Shown: one piece after another, positions 1-9,016 of the stretch
Layout of the letters: each line of letters opens with the position of its first letter
How positions within the stretch are numbered: the first letter of the stretch is position 1
Origin: Sphingobacteriales bacterium
GTDB lineage: Bacteria; Bacteroidota; Bacteroidia; Chitinophagales; UBA2359
Length of the DNA stretch: 35,288 nucleotides
NCBI GenBank assembly: GCA_016711285.1
Contig: JADJTG010000015.1
Location: forward strand, 1-35,288
Direction: 5' to 3'
Program-made: the position numbers and the translations under genes
The notes under the pieces: model-generated
The model's database searches: none
Seen by the model: only the letters and a program-made list of their open reading frames with translations
What the model was told of the DNA's origin: nothing

Positions 1-118
1 TCAAGTTTTTTAAAAGAATCAACCGCCGATTTTCTCCACCTGTTTATTGAATGCAGAGAAGCTTCGACCTGATGGCGGGAATATGATTGTGATAGAGATA
101 CCGCTTTGGAAACAGTAG
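1..118 (+). CDS. 3' end of an unidentified gene (partial, weak)
   Basis: A short coding-looking stretch enters from the left edge. Read with one frame change near position 67, it ends in residues like RPDGGNMIVIEIPLWKQ before a TAG at 116-118. The amphipathic pattern resembles the C-terminus of a globular protein, but I do not recognise the family. It would converge on the minus-strand acetyltransferase. It may also be chance. Confidence 0.22.
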
Positions 119-192
119 TATTTTTTTAAAATTAAAAGCAAATTTAAAAAAAACAACACATACATAGTTTATCTTTTTTACAAAAATAGTCC

Positions 193-648
193 CTATAAAA
201 AAACACCTTTCCAATCCCTTTTACTCCAGCGTCTTTCCATATAATAATGCTGAATACGCACTTCATAAAAGAGGTCGCCGATGATGTCGTAGCCCAGGCG
301 GTCGTAAAACAACGCCACTGACTCGCGGGCGTGGCAGCACAATGTTTTTGCTCCTTTTTGCGCCCATAATTTGCAAAAAAGCATCATTGTTTTCGCTGAT
401 GCCCCTGTCTTCGCCATCCCCGCTCTACCGCCACTCGCCGTATGCGATAGTATCCTATTTTCTTCTTGGTCAAAATAAAGCAGCCGATGAGGGTATCGCC
501 GTCAAAAAGCCAAAGCTTCCGTCATTCCTGTGCCAACTGCTCCCTCATCAAATTCCAACCCAAAGGGCGGCGCAACACGCGATAAGAAGCGCAAATCCAA
601 CATAGCCCCGTATTCAGGCGACTGATAAGCAAGCGGTTTACATTTCAT
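193..648 (-). CDS. GNAT family N-acetyltransferase (frameshifted)
   Basis: Acetyl-CoA-dependent N-acetyltransferase of the small GNAT type; the substrate is unknown. The start is the ATG at 648, giving MKCKPLAYQSPEYGAMLDLR, which matches the usual beginning of this family (a residue-poor strand followed by SPEY..A..LR). The C-terminal part (about 193-360) reads ARESVALFYDRLGYDIIGD followed by FYEVRIQHYYMER. This is the family's closing pattern, in which the HARE..A..FY..LGY segment follows the acetyl-CoA site. The central acetyl-CoA loop lies in another frame between about 360 and 540, so at least two indels separate the parts. Total length (about 150 residues) is normal. It is the last gene of a minus-strand run behind the cytochrome c biogenesis gene. 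The family is clear; the true reading frame is not. Confidence 0.75.
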
Positions 649-702
649 ATTTTTTTGCGGTATGTATCGTCAAAAATCAGGCAAAGCTACATATTATTTT
701 CT

Positions 703-3191
703 TTATCGCGCGCCGCCCACTGCGGGCTTTAAGCAGCGGAGCAGTGCGCTGTCTTTACTTTCGGCATACTGTTGCTAAAGGCTCCATCATAAAACCTATC
801 GCCATTACTATACAACCCAAATCCACAACAAATTGATATGCGGAAACTGAATGGCTTTCATTATTATATATTCCTGCGGCTTGGTGCGGGTAACGGCTTT
901 ATGAGCACTTCTTCCTTTTCGGGGAATATTCTTTCAAAGCGCAGCGTAAGCCCTAAAGGTTTTCTTCGCCAGCTTGGAGGCGGTTTTCCGTATTGTTGCG
1001 AATAAAATAAAGTGCTCGCGCGGATAGGTTTTTCGGTGTGCGCACCTCCAATATCGCCGATGCCGCAATATCATTAAGCAGTGGCAAATATTGTTCGTGG
1101 GTGGCTGGCATTTACTTTTGTAAAATAATCAGCGCGCTGGTGGTCACCAAAGTATCGCCCACCGCCAATCTCATCCTTCACTGAGCAACTCGCCGTTTTC
1201 GGTTTCGTCGGGCTGCGGAATGGAGGAAATATGCGTAAAAATATCTTTGGTGGAGATAATGTTTGCGGAAGGATTGAGAGCAGTCCCATTTTCGGATTTA
1301 CCTGCGCATAAGGATACAGCTTCCCTGACGCTTTGGCCGCATCTTCCATATTTTTTTTCTTTTTCGTATAATATTTCGTAACAAGTATCGGGACGATTGA
1401 TGGAGTCGCGCTGATACGTCACCCAACACGCCCATTTGTACGGCTACATTTTACGCAGTAAAAATACTTTCCGCTTAAACTGTTCAGTCTTTACACCTTG
1501 AAAATCCACCGTATTGTTGATAGAAAGCACTTTTAATCCCGACGACAACAAAACGCCGAGCAACATCAATCCAAAACCCACATAGTGCTATTGATCCGCC
1601 TGCTACTTTTAGTTTTGTCGTTCAATACTGCCAACAGATAATACAAATTAGCAACAATGGCAAAGCACGAACCAAACAAGAGCAGCAAAGGCAGCGATGA
1701 AGGGAATTTCTACCGAATTGAAAAATCGAGCACACTTAGCAAAACCTCAAAACGGGCAAAATACATCACAATAGCGGTTATCAAAGCATCGACCGCCACT
1801 GACCGCCAACCGAGCGCAGCACCAACGCCGGGGAGGCTTTTTTGTATAAAGAATATTGCGTCATTGCCGCCAGCAGCCCGATGCCCACCGCAAACCAGAT
1901 AGAATAGCGGTTGTAGTGGCTCACGGGGGTCAATGATAACACGCCCTGTACCGAATATTTTATTGATAACAGCCAAGAAGCATCAATAGCAACCAAAGTA
2001 GCGAGCAATACCTGATGAGCAAAGTTCCCACAAACATCCAAAACTCGCGCGAGTAGGTCTGTTCTTCTTCGGCGGCGATAACTTTTTCAGCCTTGCCGAA
2101 TAAAAGCTGAAAACAAAATAAAAGGAGAGCATAAAAACCAACAACTGCCCTGACATACCCAGGAATCGGTAAAAGCGTGTACGGAGAAGCCGAGCACGCC
2201 GCTTCGGGTGAGAAAAGTGGAACAGAGCACCAACCAAAAGTTGCCGAATAAAAAGATATAAGTACGCAGCGCGTCCCGAATATTTATACGCCAATAAAGT
2301 ATGAATACCTGCAATGCCGAAAATCCAAGGCACTTAATGAGGCATTTTCTACGCGGGTCCCAAGCCCAAAGAACGCCTCCAAAACTCAGCGATTCATGCG
2401 CCCAAGCACCCCCATCAAAATACCCACGCCCAGCACCCCATAAGCCAGCCAGCGACCAGCGCAAGTGGGCAACACGAAACTTTGGTCAAAAGTACGCCGC
2501 CAAAACAGCCACAAGCCGTAAGCAAAAGGAAAGTGCTTGCCCGCAAAGCCCAAAACAGCACCGCCGGCGGGGTGAATCAACCGTAGTTTTGGAGCAGTGG
2601 ATTGAGTCAGTTGCCATCTTTGATGAGCGACATAGTCGGGATTCATAAAAAAAGGCAACGAAGGCGATTGTTCGCGCATCAAAATAAAAGGACTGCTGAC
2701 GCCGATTTTGTAGCCGAACACGCCAAATCCCGATGAGCATAGCCAGAAAGACTGCATCACGCTCACGCCTTCAAATGTTATTACGGGAGTTTCCACTCGC
2801 CCACGCCGCTATCACCCCCGCCAATAACAGACGTGCAAAAACTCTACAACAAAAACTCCCCTCCTGCCCTTCCCAAAAGCAGGGAAAAAAGCACATATAT
2901 TTAAAAGGCAAATCGCAAGAAGAATGTTGCCACACAACTGATATTCAAATAATGATTAAAAATCGTCAAAACGACACTACCGTAATGCCGAACACAGCGA
3001 GGGGCGTTAAATGGGAAAGCCCGGCGTGAGAGTTTTTCCACGACTCCTGTTCGCTGCTTTGGCTGCTGCGAAACGAATAAATATAGAAACGGCAGCGAGG
3101 CAGGGCAGCAAACAAACTCAATAAAGTAAAGAATGACCTGCATTTCCGCACATATCAACCGCTCCCCTGCATACACAACATTTTCGTCCAT
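703..3191 (-). CDS. ccsA: Cytochrome c biogenesis protein CcsA/CcmF type (multiply frameshifted)
   Basis: Multi-pass inner-membrane haem lyase component that handles haem for attachment to apocytochromes c in the periplasm. The N-terminus from the ATG at 3191 (MDENVVYAGERLICAE) is typical of the Bacteroidota form. Diagnostic pieces follow in order but in different frames: the tryptophan-rich haem-handling segment with WAWDP (about 2370), then a strand ending STFLTRSGVLGFSVHAFT (about 2200), HYNRYSIWFAVGIGLLAAMTQ (about 1900), SINRPDTCYEILYEK (about 1390), ISTKDIFTHISSIPQPDETEN (about 1220), and finally KAIQFPHINLLWIWVV (about 850) before a TAA at 703. The span of about 830 codons fits the family. 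At least eight indels interrupt it. Because the order and spacing of all motifs are intact, I infer sequence error rather than decay. The upstream neighbour is saccharopine dehydrogenase. Confidence 0.85.
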
Positions 3192-3214
3192 AGTTTCTTT
3201 ATTATAAAAGGTGA

Positions 3215-4588
3215 GCCGTGAAGTTACAATTTTTTTTGAATGATATATTGAATTCCTTCACTTCTTCCTCCGCTCTACAAAAGCATGCCGTGCTGTTTCA
3301 ACTCCTCCAAAACGGAATATACACCTCCTCCTACTTGCACGAATATGCTCCGCGCAATGTTATCTTGCCCTGCGCCAAACGTTTTGCAAGCATAAAGGCG
3401 GGCAAACCCTCCGTTTTGGCAGTCACCGCCATGTGCTTCATCTTCCCCTTTTACCAGCAAAGACGACAACAAACTACTCCGCTTACCCCTCCAATGTATA
3501 TTCTATTCGTTACGCGCATCACTACCATATCGCGGTCGTGGTTTGCAGTTGCCATTGGAGCAAAAGGGTCGCACACATAATTTCGCAGGCGTAGCGGCTT
3601 GTTGCAAAGGTACGTTCCTCCGAAAACAAACCCAACCACTCTAATTGTCGCATTACTTCGCTATCGGGGGCAATTGCCAGCAACTGCGCCACTGCTTTTT
3701 CAAAGGATAAATGCGCTGTATTGTTCGGGCACAAAGATGCCGTAAAAGCACCTGAAGTGAGTGCGGCGGTATCTGGGCTCTTAAATGTACTTCTCCGCCA
3801 ATCCCAACTGTTCAATGGCGTTCCACGCATCGCAATACCCGCGATAGCGAATAGTGCCGCGCACCAACAAAGTAGCAATACCGTCCAAACCATATAACGC
3901 ACCTTAACCTAAAGAATTGCGAATGGCATAAATTTCACATCGCCGATGCCCGCAATGGGGTGCACCCAATAATTTTCAAACAAACGGCGATAGCAGGTGA
4001 TTTGATCGCCCCTCGTGCAAATAGCGCGATACGCCCCTGTCCGGCGAGTACCATTCATCGGAGCCCCGAGTAACTTGTAGTGCTTTGAGGTTGGTATCGC
4101 TTTCGGGCGCGATGAGTGCCGGGTATAGCGACTGACAGCGTGCAATTGTGCGCCTTGCCCGCGCAGGCGGTGCAGCAATTCCATAATAGCGAATTGGTCA
4201 ATTGCCGGATCCAATCCCAATTCGCCCATAAACAACAAGCCGGCGGCACGGAAGGCTTCGTCCAAAGCGGCGGCTTCGGCGGTGATATAAGAAGCCGTCA
4301 CCAAATGTGCGCCAAGTGTTTCCAAACATTCGCCCGGCTACGAGTGTGTTAGCGTGGCGGGCAGCAAAGATACTGCAATATCGGCTTTGCGACACATATT
4401 CCTCGGCGGTGAACTTTCGTTATGAATATCAAAACACGGCTTCGCCGCAGGGGGTGCGATAATTTGGCGGCGGCTTGTTCGAGGCTCAAATCGCCTGGTG
4501 ATGCGCCATTGCGCTTCGGCAGCAGCCTGCACAATAAATATTGAATCAGTTACGGCGATGATTTTCGGCTCCGAGAATTAAGATGCAT
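3215..4588 (-). CDS. Saccharopine dehydrogenase family protein (frameshifted)
   Basis: NAD(P)-dependent oxidoreductase of the saccharopine dehydrogenase / Lys9-like family, associated with lysine metabolism through saccharopine. From the ATG at 4588 the first strand reads LILGA, the start of the Rossmann fold. Then come FDIHNESSP, the run DIAVSLLPATL (about 4360), LVTASYITAEAAALDEAF, GLLFMGELGLDPAIDQFAIM (the GLDPGIDH-type signature, with an alanine for the usual glycine), and YKLLGAPMN. The C-terminus carries SPDTAALTSGAF, LLVKGEDEAHG and VLEELKQHG. Total about 458 codons, as expected. Breaks lie near 4540, 4450, 4330, 3905, 3800, 3590 and within 3275-3470. The exact stop near 3215 is uncertain. 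The gene begins about 155 bp from the large repeat array, which lies upstream of it. Confidence 0.85.
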
Positions 4589-4742
4589 AATAAAAAACAG
4601 GCAAAGGGTTTGGGGTACTTGCCGCCACAAAAATAAGTTTTCTCAGGGAAATTTTCGGAAGGAAATGCAGGTTTTTAGTTTGAAAGTAAAAAACGCTGTT
4701 TGTGCGGCATTGGGAGTGCGTTCCCCTTTTCGAGGGCGTAAG

Positions 4743-4945
4743 TGGGGGTAAGGAGCAGTTTTAACTTTGACAAAGCCTCAAATTTTGACAAAGTTGGAAC
4801 GCTCAAGCTCTGAGGAGTAGTTTTTAACTTTGACAAATTCCAAATTTTGACAAAGTTGGAACGCTCAAGCTCTGAGGGAGTAGTTTTTAACTTTGACAAA
4901 GCCTCAAATTTTGACAAAGTTGGAACGCTCAAGCTCTGAGGAGTG
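4743..4945. repeat. Three 63-66 bp tandem units leading into the 21-bp array
   Basis: The block has three near-copies of a unit containing AACTTTGACAAAG, then a spacer, then TTTGACAAAGTT, followed by GAACGCTCAAGCTCTGAGG. The two TTTGACAAA words face each other as an imperfect inverted repeat with one mismatch, so each unit could fold into a short hairpin. The tail of each unit is the same CTCAAGCTCTGAGGAGT word that forms the last class of the 21-bp array, so the two repeat types are related (63 = 3 x 21). Stop codons (TAG, TGA) occur inside the units, which argues against coding. Confidence 0.85.
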
Positions 4946-6342
4946 CTTACCAACCATTGGTGAGTGCTTACCGAGCATTGGTGAGTGCTTACCGAGCATT
5001 GGTGAGTGCTTACCGAGCATTGGTGAGTGCCTACCGAGCATTGGTGAGTGCCTACCGAGCATTGGTGAGTGCCCACCGAGCATTGGTGAGTGCCTACCGA
5101 GCATTGGTGAGTGCCTACCGAGCATTGGTGAGTGCCTACCGAGCATTGGTGAGTGCCTACCGAGCATTGGTGCGTGCCTACCGAGCATTGGTGCGCGCCT
5201 ACCGAGCATTGGTGCGTGCCTACCCGAGCATTGGTGAGTGCCTACCGAGCATTGGTGAGTGCCTACCGAGCATTGGTGAGTGCCTACCGAGCATTGGTGA
5301 GTGCCTACCGAGCATTGGTGAGGCCTACCGAGCATTGGTGAGTGCCTACCGAGCATTGGTGAGTGCCTACCGAGCATTGGTGAGTGCCTACCGAGCATTG
5401 GTGAGTGCCTACCGAGCATTGGTGAGTGCCTACCGAGCATTGGTGAGTGCCTACTGAGCATTGGGGAGTGCCTAATGAGCATTGGTGAGTGCCTACCGAG
5501 CATTGGTGAGTGCCTACCGAGCATTGGTGAGTGCCTACCGAGCATTGGTGAGTGCCTACCGAGCATTGGTGAGTGCCTACCAAGCATTGGTGCGTGCCAC
5601 CAAGCATTGGTGCGTGCCTACCAAGCATTGGTGCGTGCCTACCAAGCATTGGTGCGTGCCCCACCAAGCTCAGGAGTGCCTACCAAGCTCTGAGGAGTGC
5701 CTACCAAGCCTGAGGAGTGCCTACCAAGCTCTGAGGAGTGCCCACCAAGCTCTGAGGGTGCCACCAAGCTCTGAGGAGTGCCTACCAAGCTCGAGGAGTG
5801 CCCACCAAGCTCTGAGGAGTGCCTACCAAGTCTGAGGGTGCCACCAGCTCTGAGGAGTGCCTACCAAGCTCTGAGGAGTGCGCCCCAAGCCCGAGGAGTG
5901 CCTACCCCAAGCTCTGAGGAGTGCCCACCAAGCTCTGAGGAGTGCCCACCAAGCCCGAGGAGTGCCTACCAAGCTCTGAGGAGTGTCACCAAGCTCTGAG
6001 GAGTGCCCCACCAAGCATTGGTGCGTGCCTACCAAGCATTGGTGGCGTGCCACCAAGCATTGGTGCGTGCCTACCAAGCTCTGAGGAGTGCCCTACCAAG
6101 CTCTGAGGAGTGCCCACCAAGCTCTGAGGAGTGCCTACCAAGCTCTGAGGAGTGCCGCTCAAGCTCTGGGGAGTGCCGCTCAAGCTCTGAGGAGTGCCGC
6201 TCAAGCTCTGAGGAGTGCCGCTCAAGCTCTGAGGAGTGCCGCTCAAGCTCTGAGGAGTGCCGCTCAAGCTCTGAGGAGTGCCGCTCAAGCTCTGAGGAGT
6301 GCCGCTCAAGCTCTGAGGAGTGCCGCTCAAGCTCTGAGGAGA
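4946..6342. repeat. Large mosaic 21-bp tandem repeat array (about 65-70 units)
   Basis: A head-to-tail array with a 21-bp period. Class A (about 4946-5585) is GAGTGCCTACCGAGCATTGGT. Class B (about 5580-5660 and 6010-6075) has GCGTGCCTACCAAGCATTGGT. Class C (about 5662-6008 and 6076-6152) has GAGGAGTGCCTACCAAGCTCT. Class D (6154-6340) is nine exactly spaced copies of GCCGCTCAAGCTCTGAGGAGT. Within units, ACCAA-GCA-TTGGT is a 5-bp hairpin and CTCA-AGCTC-TGAG a 4-bp one. Occasional 19, 20 and 22-bp units shift the frame, and every frame on both strands is open for long stretches because 21 is a multiple of three. These open frames are therefore not evidence of a protein. No unique spacers are present, so it is not CRISPR. 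The array lies upstream of saccharopine dehydrogenase and downstream of an exported protein gene. Its function is unknown. Confidence 0.95.
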
Positions 6343-6376
6343 CACTCTCCCACAAAGTGTGTAAGTTGAAAGATCA

Positions 6377-7425
6377 TCATTTGATAATGACATAATCGGG
6401 GTGTTCGGCAAACCATTGCTTCGTAAAATCCAAACGTATTCTCATATCTTCCGAAACTCAGGAAAACCCTCCACCATTTCCGATAAAATCGAGGCTGCAT
6501 CATAAGCACAGCGGTACTCGTGATCTTCTGCATACGTTATGTTACCCCTTTACGCGAAGACTACAGCCGCGATTTTCCATATCCTCTGTGTCTAAAAACT
6601 CCAATAACAACTCTATACATTTGCGCGTTCTCAGGCATTTAAAATATCTTTCGTTGTCGTAGCGCGATGCCTTACAAGGTCCATCTTCACGCAGTGCTGC
6701 TATCCATTCCTGCTCATATTGCTCATTGCCCATATTTGCCAAAATCAGTTTCTCGTTGGGTGCTATCAATTTATGGGGTACGGTGTTGTATTGGTAATAG
6801 TATCCTACGGAATCTAACTGAAATTCATAATATTCTACGCTATCGAGTATTGTGTCGGGTTTGGTGGAGTATTGGGCAATATTTTATTGTAGTATTCTGA
6901 TTCGGCATAGTCTATTTTTGCCTGCAAATCGGTATCACCTCCTTATCATTCATAAACGATAGCAAATCTATGTTTGACCCTATTTCTTCTTTTTGGCTCA
7001 AACGCGGCAACAGGCGTTCAAAAGCCATTTGTTTTGTTTTTTCGGTGAGGTAAGAGCTTCGCTCTATTAAGGGCAGGTGGTTGGGTCTGTTGAGCATATA
7101 CAATTCTATGAGTTTCTGCATTTCTTCCACATTGCCTTTTTCATTTTTTCCTATTATAAACGCCCCATACAAAGACTCTTGGAGATCCGGATATTCTTCT
7201 GAATGAAAATCTTGATTGCCGCCATAAAGCAATCGGAGTCTAAATTAATTATTTTTTATTACATCGCTATAGGCTTCAGTAGTAGCTTGGTCAAAATTAT
7301 GGATAAGCCGATAAGAGGCATATTTCCTGAACAATTGGCGTATTTCGGCGGTGTCGCAGGGGCTTTGCGCCGACAGAGAAACCGCCATAACTATATAAAA
7401 CAGTACAAAAAGTATTTTTTTTCAT
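6377..7425 (-). CDS. Exported protein of unknown function (frameshifted)
   Basis: The ATG at 7425 begins MKKNTFCTVLY and, after a homopolymer indel, continues VMAVSLSAQSPCDTAEIRQL. Together these look like a signal peptide with cleavage after SAQ. The mature part includes HNFDQATTEAYSDVI, YGAFIIGKNEKGNVEEMQKL, PNHLPLIERSSYLTEKTKQM, KLILANMGNEQYEQEWIAAL and a C-terminus FAEHPDYVIIK with TGA at 6377. Four or more indels break it (near 7400, 7240, 6910-6770, 6540-6420). About 345 residues in total. I recognise no domain. It is rich in E, K, Y and helical stretches, with no lipobox. It ends about 35 bp from the edge of the 21-bp array. Confidence 0.6.
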
Positions 7426-7789
7426 CGGATTATTTTTGTTGTTATTAAGTGATTTAAAATTGTTTTGCGGTGCTATATAAACTTAATTATGCTGGTTTTA
7501 TTATGTGCATTTAATAAGAAATCATTCGCTCTCGTGTATTTTTATCCGAATTATCCGGTTTTTTATTGTTATTTATTTGCAGCTAAAAATACAGATTAAG
7601 CAGATTTTACCCCAAAAGGGATTTGGATTTTTGGGTATCATTTTTTCTACAATGATTTTACGCCTACGGCATTCAGGTTTTCCTGTTGGAAGCACTTAGT
7701 TATGAATAGTAGATTCAAGTAATAAATTATTTATTAAAAGGTACACCAGTAAATTTTAGCCCGTGGTTAGGTAAAAGCAAATATCAAAT
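7426..7789. other. Gene-free, A/T-rich intergenic stretch
   Basis: I see no credible gene here. The short open frames have no recognisable protein features. It separates the start of the minus-strand exported protein from the plus-strand EF-Tu-like fragment, and probably holds the promoters of one or both. The part from about 7740 may belong to the 5' end of the EF-Tu-like gene, read through indels. Confidence 0.5.
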
Positions 7790-8043
7790 TATATAAAGGT
7801 AGCCGTAAAACACCTTTCCAAAGTGGCTACAGACCTATGTTTTAATTTCATTGATGAAATGAAAACATCGGGAAAGATAGATTTAATTGATAGAGATGAA
7901 TTTTGTACGGAGAAGAAGGGCAAGTCAATATAACCTTTATCAGTAGAAAATACTTAGGAGAAGATTTTGAAACAGGTAAACGGTTTGTTTTTAGTGAAGG
8001 TGTTGAACCAATGGGAGAAGGTATAGTTGAAGAAATATTATAA
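7790..8043 (+). CDS. Free-standing EF-Tu C-terminal (domain III)-like protein (frameshifted)
   Basis: Reading plus-strand frames across two indels gives SRKTPFQSGYRPMFNFIDEM, KTSGKIDLIDRDEF, GEEGQVNITFISRKYLGEDF, ETGKRFVFSEGVEPMGEGIV and EEIL with TAA at 8041-8043. The order GGR.TP..SGYRP, then G...L, then PGE...V.., then G.RF..REG....G.G.V is that of domain III of elongation factor Tu. Here it has no GTPase domain. Small stand-alone proteins of this kind are known as hypothetical proteins in bacteria. The start is unclear: an upstream stretch, VNFSPWLGKSKYQII from about 7743, may belong to it. It ends before the bidirectional terminator at 8145-8165. Its function is unknown. Confidence 0.6.
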
Positions 8044-8050
8044 GATAAAA

Positions 8051-8140
8051 GGAGAGTGTAAATTAAACTATGCTAAAGCCAAATTTTGATATTGATAATC
8101 AGAAAGTTATAAAAAATTGACACAGTTTATTTTACACTCC
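8051..8140. repeat. Imperfect inverted repeat around a tiny open frame
   Basis: The left arm (8051-8074, GGAGAGTGTAAATTAAACTA) matches the reverse complement of the right arm (8117-8140, GACACAGTTTATTTTACACT) over about 20 bp with two or three mismatches and a 2-bp indel. Between them lies a 16-codon frame starting ATGCTAAAGCC at 8070. It may be an mRNA hairpin or the remnant of a small element. The evidence is modest. Confidence 0.4.
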
Positions 8141-8144
8141 CGAT

Positions 8145-8165
8145 AAAGCCCCGATTCGGGGCTTT
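8145..8165. terminator. Bidirectional rho-independent terminator
   Basis: A perfect 9-bp stem, AAAGCCCCG / ATT / CGGGGCTTT, lies between the converging EF-Tu-like gene (plus) and the RelE-like gene (minus, stop at 8171). A short T run follows on each side. Confidence 0.8.
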
Positions 8166-8170
8166 TATCT

Positions 8171-8426
8171 TTACTCATAAATATCTTTTCTATGTCCAAG
8201 GTCAATGACATCTACCAAAAGGACATCATCAAAAATATCGTAGATAATGCGGTAATCAGCCACACGGATACGATAAGCATCTCTGCCTTTTAGCTTTTTT
8301 ATATCCTGATGGTCTTGGATTATCGGCAAGGCTGTAAATAGCTTCCTTGATATTGGAATAATACGGCTCATTGATTTTTTCAAGAGCTTTAATGGCTTGT
8401 TTTTTTAAGACTACATTATAAGCCAT
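8171..8426 (-). CDS. RelE/ParE-superfamily toxin (one homopolymer frameshift)
   Basis: Toxin of a type II toxin-antitoxin pair; family members are mRNA interferases or gyrase inhibitors. The ATG at 8426 gives MAYNVVLKKQAIKALEKINE, the usual first strand and helix. It runs on through YYSNIKEAIYSLADNPRPSG and then, after one extra A in a run at about 8293, KKLKGRDAYRIRVADYRIIY and VDVIDLGHRKDIYE. The pattern KLKG...YRIR..DYRI.Y and the C-terminal GHRKDIY are RelE hallmarks, including the conserved arginines and terminal tyrosine. About 85 residues once the indel is removed. The start overlaps the antitoxin stop by one base (TAATG), which suggests translational coupling. If the indel is real, the toxin is inactive. 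Confidence 0.85.
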
Positions 8427-8635
8427 TACTTCGCTTTACGTTTAGCTTCAATCATTTTAAAGGCATCATCAATAGGGATAGAAGGCTCATTGGATTTTTT
8501 GGCTTCGTCATAAAGCTTTATATCTTCCAACTCTTCTAATTCTTCCATAATGGCTTTAAAATCCTTTAAAGAAAGTACCACAGATATTTTTTTACCTTCG
8601 TTGTCTGTGATGTATTGCGGATGTATTGTAAGCAT
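8426..8635 (-). CDS. RelB/Phd-like antitoxin
   Basis: A 69-residue acidic protein, MLTIHPQYITDNEGKKISVV..., with an N-terminal strand typical of Phd/RelB DNA-binding folds. A central acidic helix (EELEELEDIKLYDEAKK) and a C-terminal tail (PIDDAFKMIEAKRKAK) would wrap the toxin. Such antitoxins neutralise the toxin and repress their own operon. The frame is intact. It starts 7 bp after the stop of an XRE regulator and overlaps the toxin start by one base, so it is the middle gene of a likely three-gene operon. The RelB versus Phd assignment is not certain. Confidence 0.8.
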   Translation of the reverse strand: MLTIHPQYITDNEGKKISVVLSLKDFKAIMEELEELEDIKLYDEAKKSNEPSIPIDDAFKMIEAKRKAK

Positions 8636-8642
8636 ATCAAAA

Positions 8643-8915
8643 TTATTTTACTGCAATGTTTTGTTCAAAGAAAGTCTGAAACTTGTTTTTAGTGAGCATA
8701 CATAATGCGACAGACTGCGTTTTTATCTTCTTCATCCAGTTGAGAAATCAACTGTACTTTTTTATTAGCGGTTTTGTCTTCCACTTTCAAATTCTCTTTC
8801 GCCCTTTTCCATTTTGGAATAGTTGGAAGGATACCCCCCAACTGCGTTGGCGACTTCCTTTTGCATCCATCTCCGTTCTTCACGGAGTTTTTTTATATTC
8901 TTCGCTATTATCCGA
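8643..8915 (-). CDS. XRE-family helix-turn-helix regulator (frameshifted)
   Basis: DNA-binding protein of the Cro/cI (XRE) type. One frame reads IAKNIKKLREERRWMQKEVA followed by NAVGGYPSNYSKMEKGERE. This is a complete HTH: LR..R...Q.E.A...G.....S..EKG.R. A second frame supplies the C-terminal part, NKKVQLISQLDEEDKNAV, and a third the end, LLTKNKFQTFFEQNIAVK, with TAA at 8643. The reconstructed protein is about 100 residues, normal for a small XRE regulator. The start codon is not visible in frame, and an indel near 8915 probably hides it. It sits directly upstream of the antitoxin and a good promoter element lies just ahead of it, so it may regulate the toxin-antitoxin operon. Confidence 0.65.
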
Positions 8916-8926
8916 ATTTAAAGGCA

Positions 8927-8934
8927 CAAAGTTA
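8927..8934 (-). promoter_or_regulatory. Promoter -7 element (TAACTTTG)
   Basis: TAACTTTG on the minus strand fits the Bacteroidota -7 consensus TAnnTTTG. It lies just before the XRE regulator and would transcribe the XRE-antitoxin-toxin trio. A clear -33 TTG is not seen at ideal spacing. Confidence 0.5.
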
Positions 8935-9016
8935 GTCAAATTGTCTATAAAATACCATATTAAATGGACAAAAAAGCACAGCGAAACTTTACAAGAACTA
9001 TCGCCAACCCTACTTC

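Noticed and set aside
4904..5587. Long open frames in the 21-bp array on both strands (for example a 227-residue MLGRHSP-type repeat protein)
   Set aside because: A 21-bp period without stops keeps all frames open. Several overlapping frames on both strands compete, indel units shift the frame, and there is no plausible start context or non-repetitive flank.
4743..6342. CRISPR array
   Set aside because: There are no unique spacers between repeats; the whole period is repeated sequence, and no cas gene is near.
7505..7699. A 64-residue plus-strand open frame in the 7.4-7.8 kb gap
   Set aside because: It is a hydrophobic, A/T-driven sequence with no family resemblance and no good start context.
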